Shown piece after piece: positions 62,838 through 64,000 of a stretch of 64,000 nt of DNA (its first letter is position 1; each line of letters begins with the position of its first letter). The notes under the pieces are model-generated. The model saw nothing but the letters and a program-made list of their open reading frames with translations, searched no databases and had not been told where the DNA came from. The position numbers were made by a program, and so were the translations under genes. This stretch comes from Rotaria sordida (taxonomy: Eukaryota; Rotifera; Eurotatoria; Philodinida; Philodinidae), in the NCBI GenBank assembly GCA_905250125.1, contig CAJNOL010000144.1, positions 124,001-188,000 of the forward strand, written 5' to 3'.

Positions 62838-63485
62838 GCTTCATTTGGAAAATCGGTTTTTGGATCAAGAATATTTAAATCGCTTGAAATTTTCGAGATA
62901 TGTTAAGACTGTAACGGAGAAATTATGATGGGATTTTTTAGCTTGATACCATAATGTTTTCATGAAATACTCATCAAATAAGAGTCACAAATAGCTAATT
63001 GAGCAAACCAATACTTTCCATGAGGCATTCATTCTATATATTTTATTTTTTTTAAAGAGCATTTCAGATGACATGGCCTAACAGAGTTCTTTTTTAATAT
63101 TCTTACTTTCTGGTTGGAAGGAAAAAACGACAAGCCCAGTATCAGAAAAAGCTCTAAAAAATTTGACACTTTTTTAAATCTATTTTAAGAAAATTTTTTT
63201 ATAGTGTTGGATTTGTCACCTTTTTTTTCTTCCGATCAGAGAGTAAGGTTTAAAAAAAAGACACTGTCTGATGCTTTCGCCTGACATGCTCTTTCAAAAG
63301 AAAACAATGGAAAAATAAAATATATAGAGCGAAGGTCTTGTGAAGAGTATTGGGTCACTCAATTAGTTATTTGTGATTCCTGTCTGATGACTGTCTCATG
63401 GCAACATTACGATATCAAGCTGAAATTTTCAAGCGATTTGAATGTTCCTGGCCCAAAATTGATTTTTCAGTTGGACTTAAAGCTA
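62838..63485. repeat. Foldback repeat
   Basis: The segment at 62838-63025 is an inverted copy of about 63345-63485. Shared words are AAATCGCTTGAAA, AGCTTGATA.C.TAATGTT and CACAAATA.CTAATTGAG. The left arm has about 50 extra bases (about 62900-62940) missing from the right arm. The spacer is about 320 bp and no coding content is seen. Confidence 0.75.
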
Positions 63486-64000
63486 CCTACGGACAAGATC
63501 TGGATTTTTCTAGGCTCCCATTGTAATAAATTGATCGTTTAATATCACTTCAACTTGGAATTCTTATATTAATTGAATAGAAACAACATTTAATCTAGCA
63601 ATTGATCATTCTCGAATGCCTTGAGATAAGCAGTTTCTATTGTTCGACGTCAAAACTTATTGACAAAATGATTTTCTTTCAAATCGAAGATACAACCGAA
63701 TAATCTTTATGAAATAATCCAATGAAAAAAAAGTGTCTTTTAAGAATAAGCGATTACTACATAACTTTATCAATGAGGTTTATTAGTAAAATAAATAATA
63801 CCTACATTTTGTATTATTATCAATGATTTTTTTTTTCTTTAATTTGACAGATTTTAAGTTGTTGATAGACATGTTGCAGACAGATATCATTTTTCATCAA
63901 AACTATTCATAGTTTTTGTTTGACGCTATATTTTAGTTATCTTGAATATTCTGAAAAATGACAATGAACAGAATACAATTATCAGCTGGCAATCATCCTA
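63486..64000. other. Right-end spacer
   Basis: No gene or repeat was recognised up to the window end. Confidence 0.4.

Overview
This is a strongly AT-rich eukaryotic (animal) window. The genes have many very short introns (about 47-60 bp, GT..AG), A/T-ending codons, and products typical of a small invertebrate: an innexin, a Gi/o-class G-protein alpha subunit, a TMEM272-like four-pass protein and F-box-type 'LPDEIL' proteins with a long LRR-like tail. I infer a bdelloid rotifer (Rotaria/Adineta-like) from the intron style and the F-box/LRR and TMEM272-like families. The species is not proven by the sequence, and no bdelloid spliced-leader gene or telomeric repeat was seen.

Layout. 0.3-1.6 kb: ankyrin-repeat gene (3 exons). 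2.75-5.25 kb: a 13-exon gene of unknown function with a dsRBD-like C-terminus. 7.6-8.9 kb, minus strand: a broken 3' fragment of a dynactin p150 (DCTN1) gene. 10.6-12.4 kb: complete F-box/LRR-like gene. 12.4-24.6 kb: gene-poor DNA with a 51-bp minisatellite, clustered palindromic mariner-type MITEs and a decayed mariner-like element. 24.6-26.2 kb: Gi/o alpha gene (8 exons). 26.2-36.1 kb: gene-poor, with a clean 1,141-bp hAT-type element carrying a perfect 8-bp target duplication. 36.1-36.9 kb: TMEM272-like gene. 39-44.7 kb: foldback element and low-complexity spacer. 44.7-47.2 kb: single-pass membrane protein with Pro- and His-rich segments. 48.8-49.8 kb: large imperfect palindrome. 51.1-52.6 kb: innexin. 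53.1-54.8 kb: element with about 130-bp inverted repeats. 56.4-59.0 kb: multi-pass membrane protein whose long intron holds two hAT-like MITEs, one only 56 bp. 60.4-60.6 kb: assembly gap inside a pair of TIRs. 60.7-61.6 kb: 3' exon of a second F-box/LRR-like gene. 62.8-63.5 kb: another foldback repeat.

The genes do not form an operon or pathway. Several are membrane or signalling components (G alpha, innexin, two multi-pass and one single-pass protein), but each has its own spacer and all intact genes are on the plus strand. The most distinctive property of the window is the number of long inverted-repeat (foldback/MITE) elements in nearly every large spacer and in the few enlarged introns. 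The main protein-level oddities are a G alpha C-terminus ending SGLY, which has lost the -4 cysteine of Gi/o proteins, and a 36-residue tandem duplication in the innexin tail.
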